Assembly: GCA_029204225.1 (NCBI GenBank)
Contig: CM055096.1
Location: 75,675,521 to 75,739,520 of the forward strand
Direction of reading: 5' to 3'
Source: Diphasiastrum complanatum
Lineage: Eukaryota > Streptophyta > Lycopodiopsida > Lycopodiales > Lycopodiaceae
DNA length: 64,000 nt
Under the pieces are notes generated by a model. That model was not told the origin of the DNA. It did no database searches and worked only from the letters and a program-made list of their open reading frames with translations. This document shows positions 54,731 through 64,000 of this stretch, piece by piece. Position numbers and translations under genes: made by a program. The first letter of the stretch is position 1. Each line of letters opens with the position of its first letter.

Positions 54731-56153
54731 TGGCATGTACTTTTAAGTTTTTCATATCAATTCAAGCTTGTTGGATTTCCACTATAGATCCACATATGTC
54801 ATTGATTCTTGCATGCTTCATTCTCTTATTGTGCTTTTGTTGTAATATCATCTCATAAGTAGAATGGTTTGTTGTTGATCATAAGCTTTTCCAAGATCCT
54901 TGATTTTATAAGTTTTTCACTTGCACCCTTTGATTGTGGTTTTGATAAATTAGGTTTTCCTTAGAATGGTTAGACAACCCAGATGAAATGGACTAGATGG
55001 TTAGATGGCCTAGGGTTAGATGGACTTGATGGTTAGACGGATGGACTAGATGATTAGATGGCCTAGGCAATGGTTAGATTCTTCTTTGGAAAAGATTTTT
55101 TATGAACACGTTTGATCAAAATAGGAAATCATAAAGTTACTCGGAATCACTCCTAGAGGACGATATCTGAAATGATGTAATGATTTGTAACATTCTCTAC
55201 TTTTGAAGATCCAATCCGAGGATCGGCAAAGGTAGAGAATCACGAGTCGTGACACAGAAATAATAAGGTCCCTGGACCACAGTTTTGCTCTCCAGGAAAC
55301 CTAACTGTCAAGCCAGGGATAAAAACACAATAAGGATCAGAATACTTCCAGTTCCCCTTTGTGATCTTATCATCTCACTAAAAAGTTGTACTCGTGAAAC
55401 ACACCCAACTTGATCGATCGGTTTCATTTTTAGTGTTTTGGAAGGAAAAGTAGCAATAATGTGAGTTGAGAGAGAGGTCCTTCAACAACAATCACGTATA
55501 TCAAATTTGTACTCCTGGGAGTGGACTCAGGGATGTGACTATATGAGGGTTCTTCAAACATCTTGATGTGGTTAAAAGGAAGATATATTTGGCTGATTCT
55601 ATTTCTGATATAGCTAGGTAGTTGCTCAACTAACTTGGAGCTATCTAGAAATGTGTGTGATCAATGAAACAAAGTCCCAGATAAGATGGCAAATTCTTCC
55701 CAAGCTAACCCTTCTCCCATTTGCAATTACACTCAATGGATATAAAATCAACCTTAATAACTCAAACCTTCCCTCAAAATATGTAAATGAGGATTTATAA
55801 TCGATGGTATGTCATATGTGCAATTGATGGAAGCTCCATACTATTCAATCAATAGAGGATTCATGGACTTCCAAATATGCTCGGAAAACACAACCAGAAA
55901 CACACGTTTCATTCATAGAGTTCACTGCATATTGGCACGACATTCCTCAATCAAGAAAACTAATGGGCACAGCCAAATCATATCATATTTCAATGAAAAC
56001 AATCGAATGGAGAAATTCACGGTTACCTTTGTGTTATCATGTGCTAAAAGATAAACATTCAATATTTGTCAATTCTTCATCGTCCCTTTGAACAATCACT
56101 TGATGGTGGACGTTACGACAAGTGCTTACAAGAAAAAAAAAAAAAACCACACA
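54731..56153. other. No gene seen
   Basis: AT-rich. A local patch of repeated GGTTAGATGG / ACTAGATGG steps lies at about 54990-55070. ORFs are short and unsupported. Confidence 0.4.
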
Positions 56154-56437
56154 TTCTCACGACCATTACATTATCAAATCGTAATGGATACCCGAGTGTA
56201 TATTCTGCCCAATTTGAGACAAATTAAAAAGCATTATCTGTCGCTGCCTCTCCCCGCTTCCATCGCGCCAGCCACCCTGCCCATTATGCTTGCCTAGCCG
56301 CCTGCCCATTCTGTTACCTTTGACCTTCTGTTGACTGCAGATTGCCATGTGGCATTTTGGGATTGGATAATATAAATCCAACTGCTCATTACAGTTCATA
56401 AAGGTCGTGAGAAAAAAAAGCCCCGGGTACCCATTAC
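56154..56437. repeat. Small inverted-repeat structure, possible MITE remnant
   Basis: TTCTCACGACC (56154-56164) has its inverted copy GGTCGTGAGAA at 56403-56413. GTAATGGATACCCG (56181-56194) has the inverted copy CGGGTACCCATTAC at 56424-56437 with one mismatch. The two motif pairs are not in simple mirrored order, so this may be two overlapping terminal-repeat elements or a rearranged one. No clear target duplication. Confidence 0.35.
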
Positions 56438-56536
56438 GCAATGGAATGGGCCAGGCAAAGGCCATTCTGCCCGGTTCAAATTTTCAAAATTTTTATGCGA
56501 GGGCCGAACACATATATGAAATTTTTATGAAACTTT

Positions 56537-57001
56537 ATGGTCACAGATTCTTACTTACACACGTTAGTCCTAACAAGGGAGACATCGGTTAACCCCACAG
56601 TTGCACACACACCTCAACGGTTAACGCCAGTGCATGATGAATTCGTTCCTCATTCCTTGGTATGGGCTGATCGCCCAGATCATCAACTCAGGAAAATACA
56701 AACGGTAGTTGGCCGTGGTTACTCAACCATCACGGGCATCGGAGGGCCGATGCATTTGAGGGCCGAGGCTCATACAGATGTCACACAGACTGTCACCACA
56801 AATATTAGCTGTGGAGGTCTCCCAGTCCATTGCGATCCATCCTCTCCTAGGTACATTTATGGCTCGACTCATGCAGACATTCTACTCATTCTGGTCTATC
56901 ATGAGGAGGCTACGAGCTGTCCTTCGTGTTCTATTCTGAATCCTCACAGCAGACATGTGGTATACAAATTCAGATATATAAACGTTTCTCGCTTGTTCTA
57001 A
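56537..57001 (+). CDS. Unrecognised 154-codon ORF
   Basis: Open from a near-ATG start to 57001 ('HSLVWADRPDHQLRKIQTVV', 'SCGGLPVHCDPSSPRYIYGS'). The composition is mixed and there is no repeat, signal peptide or family motif. It could be a chance ORF in GC-richer sequence. Confidence 0.2.
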   Translation: MVTDSYLHTLVLTRETSVNPTVAHTPQRLTPVHDEFVPHSLVWADRPDHQLRKIQTVVGRGYSTITGIGGPMHLRAEAHTDVTQTVTTNISCGGLPVHCDPSSPRYIYGSTHADILLILVYHEEATSCPSCSILNPHSRHVVYKFRYINVSRLF

Positions 57002-57002
57002 T

Positions 57003-57190
57003 CTGATTCCCTACAACAGCCCACAGGATACATACCAATTCACTCAGGTAATAAGGTAGCTATAGATTCCTCTCTCACATTCTGATCTATTCTCCTTCGG
57101 CAGCCCACATATGACATACCAATTCACTCAGCTGTAGATTTCTCTCTTACAGTCTGATTACTTCTCCTACAGCAGCCCACATGTCAGCAT
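57003..57190 (+). repeat. Imperfect tandem repeat, about 75-base unit
   Basis: Units start at 57003, 57081 and 57153 with TCTGAT and share CAGCCCACA, ACATACCAATTCACTCAG and AGATT(C/T)CTCTCT. The third unit is partial. Confidence 0.75.
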
Positions 57191-60092
57191 GCGAGATCGC
57201 AGGTGGATCTGGGTTTCCATTCACACAAATTTAGTCCTCCTGTCACGGAAATATCCATATTCATAGGTCCAATCATGGTCTTTCAAGGTGACGCACAGGT
57301 TTAAGGTGCCCTACACTACCTCCACATCTCTACTCAGGTTCAGGTGCCGCTACAGTCCAGCAAACGAACAATTAGCTTTCTAACAACCCATCCCAACAGG
57401 TTCATCGTTAGCTTCTAGATGATTACAATAGTTAACAAGTTCACTAACGATCCTCTTGCCTCAGGTAGTATTCTACCACAACACTATTACAGATCATTGG
57501 ATTCATATAGTTCCTCTTTACAGAGCTATCACTTCAGTTTCCAAGCAAAGACATGATTAGCACAATATATGTGGATTCTACCACATTCCTTTCATGCTGA
57601 TAGAATGATAATTGGCTAACACATCATTCATTCTGTAATAATTTCATGGCTGCCATCAGAGTTCTGGGTTCATGAAAGATTCATGTGAGATACAATGTAG
57701 CAGTAGTAGATAACACTAACATGCATCAATCATGGCAGAACTGTAACACAATAAAATGGTGACACACATATTAGAGTAGCTAATTCACAATCCTAGTTCT
57801 AATTAACTAACCATTTCTTAAACTCATATCAAGGACAAATGTTTCACATTTTCGACAACAAAGAGCACATGATTTTTTCCTCATTCATGCAATATCCATT
57901 CTACAAAAAGAAATTATGCCACAAGAAATGTACATTTCCACCACACAATAGAGAAAAGATTAGGGTCACCGGCCTCCTTCCAGTACATTCCACATTATAT
58001 CCATGGACAAAAGAAAGTTCTCACAATAAAAGCATTCATGAAAGGGCCATTACTCATTCCCATAATTTGAACTTCCACACACCAAAACCAATATAATCCA
58101 TTCTACCAAAACAAGAAGTATATCAATAGAAACATGCTATTAGATTCAACATCACAATTACAATGTGAAATTAATAGTAAGAAAATTACATCTTACATAA
58201 GGAAAACAAAGCCACCATCCATAGGTATGATGATGGGCTTCTTCTCCACACCAAATTTGACTACTTGAGAGAGTTCACTTCCAAAATTCCCATCAACATC
58301 ACACACTTTTGGGAGAGAGGGGGGTTTCCCTTCCAACTCCGTTTTCAAAATGCAATTTGACACCCATCCATCGATTTCAACCTTCTACCACTAAATGAAT
58401 AATCACAATTAATTCTCACCTTCCTTCCCTTGCACATTTTTGATTCCTAATCACCTTCCCATTTGCATTCTTGGATGGTTGAATTAATCATAAGCATGCT
58501 TAAGCCAAAAGTGCTAATTAAGGCTTATGACATCTCTAACTACCTCCCTCCTCACTGGTCACCACACTCTTCAAGGTCTCAACCTTGGGAAATATTTTTC
58601 CTTTACCAATTATTCCTCATAGTGCTCTCCGTACCCATGACACACTTTTGATATGAAGTGCCCTACTTTCTTTCATGGTTGTTCCTTCCTTTTTGGTATT
58701 TGATGGCTGAAAATCCACTTGGTGCTCGATTTGCAATTACCACAATAGGTTGGTTTCCGTACTTCTCCAAAAATTTTGCACTTGTTGGAGTTTTTTGTTC
58801 ACTAGTTTTCTAGTTTTCTTGATTTTATGATTTTCAAAATGTTTTGATTCAAATTTTGACTTGTAATGGCCATTTTTGTGAAACCTCTCCAAATTAGTTG
58901 GGTACAATTTTGACATCTGTTTTTCCCCTATTTTGGCTGTACTTTTGGTGTTATTATTGACTGTTAAGCTATGGCTGGGTAGAGCTGTGTTTTAGCTTTA
59001 ATTTGAATTAATTTTCATGCAATTTGGTTGAGATTTGGCAAGTTATGGTGATTCTACCAAACTAGCTTTTCTTGAATTTTCGATAGTGTGTTTGGAGGAG
59101 AAGACCTTCAACTCAGCACTTTTGAAGTTTTGTGTTGGTTGTCTATATTTTCACAGTTTTCATTTTCAAGTTCTCGTTCAAAAACAAATCTAACCCTACC
59201 CTCGCATATCCTAACCCTACCGTCGTAGATTAGGAATTGTTAAAAAAAGTGAAAATACAGAGAGATACTGTCAAAATTTTCAAAAAAACTTAAAAAATGT
59301 AACCTAAACCAAAAAAACCACTGTAAAAAAAAAAACCCTAACCCTAATTCCACCACCCCTCCCCGTGCCAAACCGTATTCCCCTAGCCCCAACCCTCGCC
59401 TACGGTCAATCTCCCTACGGCCCCCTCTCCCTACGGCTCGCTCCCCTTCATTTGCACCCTCTCGCACCCACACAACCAACAGCCACAAAAGTTTTTGATA
59501 ATATATTTTCATCTTACCCAAATTTTATTTTTCTCGGGCATTTTTATTTTTGAGCACGTCTTTCATTTTAGGACCATCAATTTTCTTTTTTAATGCCAAA
59601 CTCTTGAATTTTTCATGGTTACTTCATTTGTAACGAGCACTCTGATTTTTCGAGGATTCCAAAATTTTATCAAATCCAATTTGTTGTTTTTTTAACCCCC
59701 CTTTTCTAAGTTACGTGATTTTCATTCATTCCAATTTTTGAACACCAATATCTTTTCTGTGTGAAGTCGGATTGTAGTGGTGTAAAAACAGAAAGTGATC
59801 GGTTCAACGAGCTTGACACTCAGCAATTATCCATACTTCCATAATCATTATCCATTCAGTAATTTTCCTTTTTCTTTATCAATTTTTTTGAACCTGTTTG
59901 AACTCAAATTCCAACATAATAAACAGTGGAATGAGATCAACACTATGAGATTGTTATTTTGGTTGTGTCAAAAGTTGTTCGTACTCTTTATCCCATTCTT
60001 CGAGGACTAAGAATTTTGGAAAGGTGGAGAAAAGCAATAAATCTGGCTGGGTTCCGATATTGTTAATCAACAATGAAGCAATTATTTGATAT
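57191..60092. other. No gene seen
   Basis: AT-rich, non-coding. A short CCCTAACCCTAA stretch near 59334-59347 and a related CCTAACCCTACC near 59200 are too short to call interstitial telomere sequence. The Pro-rich reading at 59365-59500 looks spurious. Confidence 0.4.
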
Positions 60093-60389
60093 TTGCCAAT
60101 CTTCTCCTTATGCAGCCACATTGGTCAACAATTGCATAAAGATGATAATGTTGAACAAAGTAAGTTGACTTGGCAACAAATGCAAGAAAACTCTAAACAA
60201 AGATGGGAAGAAATGTGCAATAGGATGGTCACTCGCTTTGACGCCTTGACACACATTTTGCAACATCCAATTGGAGTTCGAGCTACTTGTTCTGAATCTT
60301 GTAATGAATCAACTATTCTAGCACAACCACAAGTTGAAGTAGACATGCAAGTAGCCAAATGTGCGAATTTGGATAATTCTTTTGAATAG
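60093..60389 (+). CDS. Unrecognised 98-codon ORF
   Basis: 'DNVEQSKLTWQQMQENSKQR' and 'WEEMCNRMVTRFDALTHILQ' form a Gln/Glu-rich helix-prone stretch. This resembles the head of some retroelement Gag proteins, but there is no diagnostic motif. Stop TAG at 60387. Confidence 0.25.
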   Translation: MPIFSLCSHIGQQLHKDDNVEQSKLTWQQMQENSKQRWEEMCNRMVTRFDALTHILQHPIGVRATCSESCNESTILAQPQVEVDMQVAKCANLDNSFE

Positions 60390-60910
60390 CGTATCTTTGA
60401 TGGAGAGTTGCATTCCATACATATTGAGGACTGGATATGTAACATTAGAGAATATTAGAGCCCAACGAGGGCCTTTAAAGAAGATTCCTTTTTTTTTTTT
60501 TCTCATTTTTGTAGTCATGTGGACCAATGTAAATCTTGATATCAGGCTTCTACGTAACATAGCTTTTCTCAAATATAAATAAAATAAAAACTTTTTAAAT
60601 ATATGAATGTTTTGTCGGGCATCATGCGAAAATGCTATTGGATGTTGAGGCCTGCCCTTCCAGCTTATCACTGCCCGAAGAGGCCCAAAAATATTGAAAA
60701 TGAATATGACAGAAGGTTGAAATGAGAAAATCAATGTAGCTTTAATGTAAATGCATTGTCAAATCATGGTTTACAGGGTTAACTCGTAGCGCCAAATAGT
60801 TCAATGTTTCAAATTTTTGCCTACACATATTTTCAGATTCATGGCTTTTTGTCTACATATATTTTCATAATCATAGTTCAGTGTTTCAAATTTTTGCCTG
60901 CACGTAACGA

Positions 60911-61890
60911 ATGGCACCATCAAGGAAGCCGTGCTCCTCAATCGACTCTGTGCTTCTCTTGAATGAGAAAGATGACAATGGATTATGGGTGCCAAAAAAA
61001 CATTCAAAAAACTCGGGGGTTCTGATGCATCCATCATCAAAAGGAACATTTCGAAAAAGCAAAAAGACAAAACTATCATTTCGATCTTATTGGAAGGCCA
61101 AAATTTTGGGTTTCAGAACATCATCAGGAGGAAAATCTATTTTCAAAATTTTAGTCCAACATGTATATATGCATTCAGAGATAAATGTGCAAGGATTCAA
61201 GTGTCTGGATCACAAAAAAAGCAACCATACTTTGATTTTTCTCATTCATAATCATCTATTATTAAACTTGCCAATCTAATCATTTTTCTCTTGCCGATTT
61301 ATATCCATCCAATATAAATGAATGGGAGTCAACTGGATCTCTTGCAGGTGTGTTAGATGTAGTGCACACTAATATTGGACAGTTGCAATATAGAGGTAGA
61401 ACTACAAAAGTTCTTGCTGATTGTGGAATCTTCTTTTATGAATCTATGTACATTCCTAATATAAAATGAGATTTTGGGCAAATAGTCCCAATGTCATTAC
61501 CTAGTTTTGGAAGGGATGAATGAGTTGCTCCAGATGCTCCAGTTTCAGAATCATTTCGTTGCAAGCTATATAATGATGTAAAAATTCATTAAAGATAAGC
61601 ACGGGATCAAAAAGAGTCCGATTAAGTTGGTTATTTCTTTGAATATATTTGTGGATTTCTTTTCAAGTGTCAATTTACACAACCCAACAATGTTTGTATG
61701 CAAAAATTTATCAGATAGTTTATTATCTGAACTTATGGATGAAGGTTGGGACAAAAAATCAGATGGAGATATAGAATGCAGAATTAATATGTCTTCCACG
61801 TACTTTTGTTATCAAATAGAAAAGCAAATGTTGAGCTATGCTTCCATTATCAAAGATGGAAAAATATCAAAAGTCAATGGGTGCCACTCG
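60911..61890 (+). pseudogene. Unrecognised frameshifted coding region, cut by E9
   Basis: Several frames look coding: a Lys-rich start (60911-61250), 'LAGVLDVVHTNIGQLQYRGR' and 'CGIFFYESMYIPNI' (about 61340-61466), and an 88-codon piece from 61627 ('PTMFVCKNLSDSLLSELMDE', 'CYQIEKQMLSYASIIKDGK'). The last frame stops exactly at the TGA that begins the E9 LTR (61891), so the insertion truncated it. I do not recognise the family. Confidence 0.35.
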
Positions 61891-62606
61891 TGAAGAAACA
61901 TTTTGTTTCTAATGCCAAAGCTTTGCTAGCTTTCAATTTTGAACCTTTGACAAATGGCGACACGACATGACATGACTGGACATGACACGAAATCAGTCGT
62001 GCCCCACGAATTGATCAAGAAGGTCAGCCAAATACCAAGGGGTACAAATATCTGATCTGATAACGAGACATCATCAGAAGTGTTCTAGATCGTGGCTAAT
62101 CTGCCACTCTTGTAATTCGCGAATAATTCTAGATGTTTAATCTTTCCAATATGTAAGTTACAAGAATGCGACAAGAAATTGTTCACATACTATATACTTT
62201 TTGATTGATGCATATTAAAGTAAGTCTGAAGTCTTATGCTAGTCAGCAAGACAAGAAGACGAAAATATACAGAATACGAATCCGCTTGTGTGTGAGATAA
62301 TTCTGTTATAGGATCTGTAGATCCAAAAAGCGAGACTCGAATTCGTGAGAGAACTGTATTTCTCTCACGCCAACGCACTGCGTGGATCTGCATGCAGTGC
62401 TTGAAGAATTAGAAAAATCAATAGATGATTTTGTAGGTGTTGTGCACATTATTATTCTAGATGATTGTACGATCTTGTATGCAAATTTGTCAGCTATTAT
62501 TCGTGTGTCTGATTCGCTTGTTCATTCTATTTCCGCACTCTGGTTTGATATTGTTGAATGCTGTATTAATTTGTTAACATAGATCAGCAGTACCCTGATC
62601 ATTCAA
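61891..62606 (+). repeat. 5' LTR of E9, right end missing
   Basis: It starts TGAAGAAACATTTTG, as the E8 LTR (TGAAGAAACAAAGTG). Shared blocks include 'cgtggctaatctgccactct' and 'ctctcacgccaacgcactgc'. The homology stops near 62606, about 150 bases or more before the expected LTR end. Confidence 0.85.
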
Positions 62607-62900
62607 GGAAAAAGAAAAGGTAATCTATATCGCCTGAAGGTACGCCTGCTTGCAGATCAGGTTCATTTTGATGAGGGTCCGGCTCCGGTCGAGGTTTAAG
62701 TAGGCCGTCGGTTAAGAGGTGACTGTGGCCTCTGGTTGATTCGCCAGACACTCTGTGGCACAGGAGACTATGCCACATGAATTCAATGGCACTTTACCAA
62801 GCAAGCCATCATGGAGCAATAACAGGGGTCAGCATCTCGAATGCGGACAGTTCGACCACCTGTGATGCATGTCTGAAGGGTAAAATGTCTTGCACTCCAT
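62607..62900 (+). pseudogene. GAG-pre-integrase remnant of E9
   Basis: 'KGNLYRLKVRLLADQVHFDE' matches E8 'KGNLYHLKVRLPEDQ'. Stops and frameshifts follow to about 62900. Confidence 0.75.
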
Positions 62901-63740
62901 TTGTCAAAGACTCGGACTAAGATTCTGGAGTTAGTGCATTCTGACATCCGTGGGCCTTTTAATGTGATCTCAGTAGGAGGCTCGAAATATTACATAACCT
63001 TCATTGATGATTACAGTAAATTCACCAGAGTGTATTTTATTCAGAATAAATCTGAAGTGCTTGATAAATTCACAAAGTATGTGAATTGGGTAGAGAGATG
63101 CATAGGCAACAAGGTGAAGCAGATCAGGACAAATCGAGGTGGCGAATACATCTCGAATTGCTTCATTGACTTCTGCAATGATCGTAGTATCATTCACAGA
63201 AGGACTGCAGCTTACACACCGCAGCCCAACGGTGTTGCAGAACGAAAGAATAGAACTCTAATGGAAGCTGCCAGATGCATGATGGCCTACTCGAAAGCTC
63301 CAAGAGTATTGTGGGCTGAAGCAGTAGCTACAACTGCATACATCCAGAACAAGACAGGGAAGGCTGGTGTCCCTCACATGACACCACACGAATTATGGTG
63401 GGGTAGAAAGCCCAACATGTCTCACATCAGAATATTTGGCTGTGCAGCTTATGCACATATCCCTGATAAGCTTCGAAAGAAGCTTGATGAGAAAGCTACA
63501 CAATGATTTATGGTAGGTTATGACAACAATTCGTCATACTACAGAGTCTACATGCCAGACACGAACACTATGAAGACAACGAGAGATGTCAGATTCGATG
63601 GGAGCAGGACAATGGCCAATGATGATCCTGTCAGCTATGAGGTTCTGGAAAGACAGTACTATGATCTGCCACCAGCGACAGAGGGAGCAGAAGACGAACA
63701 CGAAAACAAATTTTTTTTGAGTCGCCTCGCATTCGAGTGA
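62901..63740 (+). pseudogene. int: Integrase of E9
   Basis: 'LELVHSDIRGPFNVISVGGS' (first Asp) and 'YYITFIDDYSKFTRVYFIQN' begin the core. The second Asp is lost: 'QIRTNRGGEYIS' has Asn where E8 has 'QIKTDRGGEYIS' (GAT to AAT). The Glu region 'PNGVAERKNRTLMEAARCM' is intact. A TGA at 63504-63506 interrupts after 'KLRKKLDEKATQ'. The frame continues to 63738. Confidence 0.9.
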
Positions 63741-64000
63741 CGAATTAGAAGACGAAAGATTGAGAGGTAGCCTACTGCTTCAGTTCTTGTAAACCAGGAT
63801 GGTTCCGGACCTAGCAGAGCAGACAAAGGAAAAGGCATTGATGTCCCAAGAGGATCTCCTAGAAGGTCGACAAGACCACGAAGAGCGCCAACAAGATATG
63901 TGCCAGGCAGCTCTGCTTCTACATCAGAGGAGTTCTGTGGATTCATTGGCGAACCACAGACTTTCGAAGAAGCAATTGAATGTCCAGAGAAGGACAAATG
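63741..64000 (+). pseudogene. Integrase-RT linker of E9, cut by window end
   Basis: After a frameshift: 'NQDGSGPSRADKGKGID', 'SPRRSTRPRRAPTRYVPG' and 'EPQTFEEAIECPEKDK', matching E8. RT begins beyond the window. Confidence 0.85.

Larger units (their letters stand above)
61891..64000 (+). mobile_element. Ty1/Copia element E9 (same family as E8), runs off the window
   Basis: It holds a 5' LTR (61891-62606) joined directly to pre-integrase sequence, then integrase and the linker to RT. gag and protease are deleted. It continues past 64000. Integrase and LTR match E8 closely. Confidence 0.9.

Noticed and set aside
59330-59350. Interstitial telomere repeat
   Set aside because: Only about two CCCTAA units; below what can be told from chance.

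Overview
The window is gene-poor, repeat-rich plant nuclear DNA. The evidence is LTR retrotransposons primed by initiator-Met and Asp tRNAs, a chromovirus with a C-terminal chromodomain, a PPR-repeat relic, short introns with canonical GT-AG borders, and long (CT)n and compound (CT)n(CA)n microsatellites. The element mix and decay resemble large fern genomes. A land plant is well supported; a fern is only an inference. No intact host gene, tRNA, rRNA or CRISPR array was found.

Layout. 0.1-5.5 kb: decayed Ty3/Gypsy element E1 (Asp-tRNA primer site, gag remnant, an unrecognised ORF behind a TATA box, LTR fragments carrying (CT)n). 5.5-8.8 kb: Ty1/Copia relic E3. 9.3-11.7 kb: another Copia relic, then a divergent histone H3-like pseudogene and a small gene piece with one intron and a possible Ulp1-protease His-Trp motif. 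11.9-15.0 kb: Gypsy relic E4 (same family as E1/E2, gag deleted), cut by a minus-strand Copia LTR (E5, to 16.0 kb). 17.5-18.1 kb: PPR pseudogene. 18.3-19.1 kb: Copia-type LTR with two adjacent primer-binding sites.

20.9-42.6 kb is a nested structure. A chromovirus (G1) has its 5' LTR and gag at 20.9-22.7 kb, its protease at 32.7-33.2 kb, and its RT, RNase H, integrase, chromodomain and 3' LTR at 39.0-42.6 kb. It is split by Gypsy element E2 (22.7-32.7 kb) and by a minus-strand Copia element E8 (33.2-39.0 kb) flanked by a perfect 5-bp target duplication (GGTAT).

42.6-49 kb is mostly non-coding with a microsatellite cluster and two coding-like minus-strand pieces. 49.0-52.6 kb holds a second initiator-Met-primed Gypsy element (E10) with a hairpin array in its leader and an inverted copy of part of that leader nearby. 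53.0-54.7 kb is a decayed second copy of the extra ORF that E2 carries after integrase. 54.7-61.9 kb is largely non-coding with small repeats and unrecognised ORF remnants. Copia element E9 (61.9 kb to the window end) is inserted into the last of these.

The best candidate for something undescribed is the post-integrase ORF3 of E2 (29.8-31.9 kb). It has an acidic/Pro-rich N-terminus, a long coiled coil and a conserved C-terminal domain, and it shares short colinear motifs with the 53-54.7 kb relic. It is much less damaged than the gag-pol of the same element.
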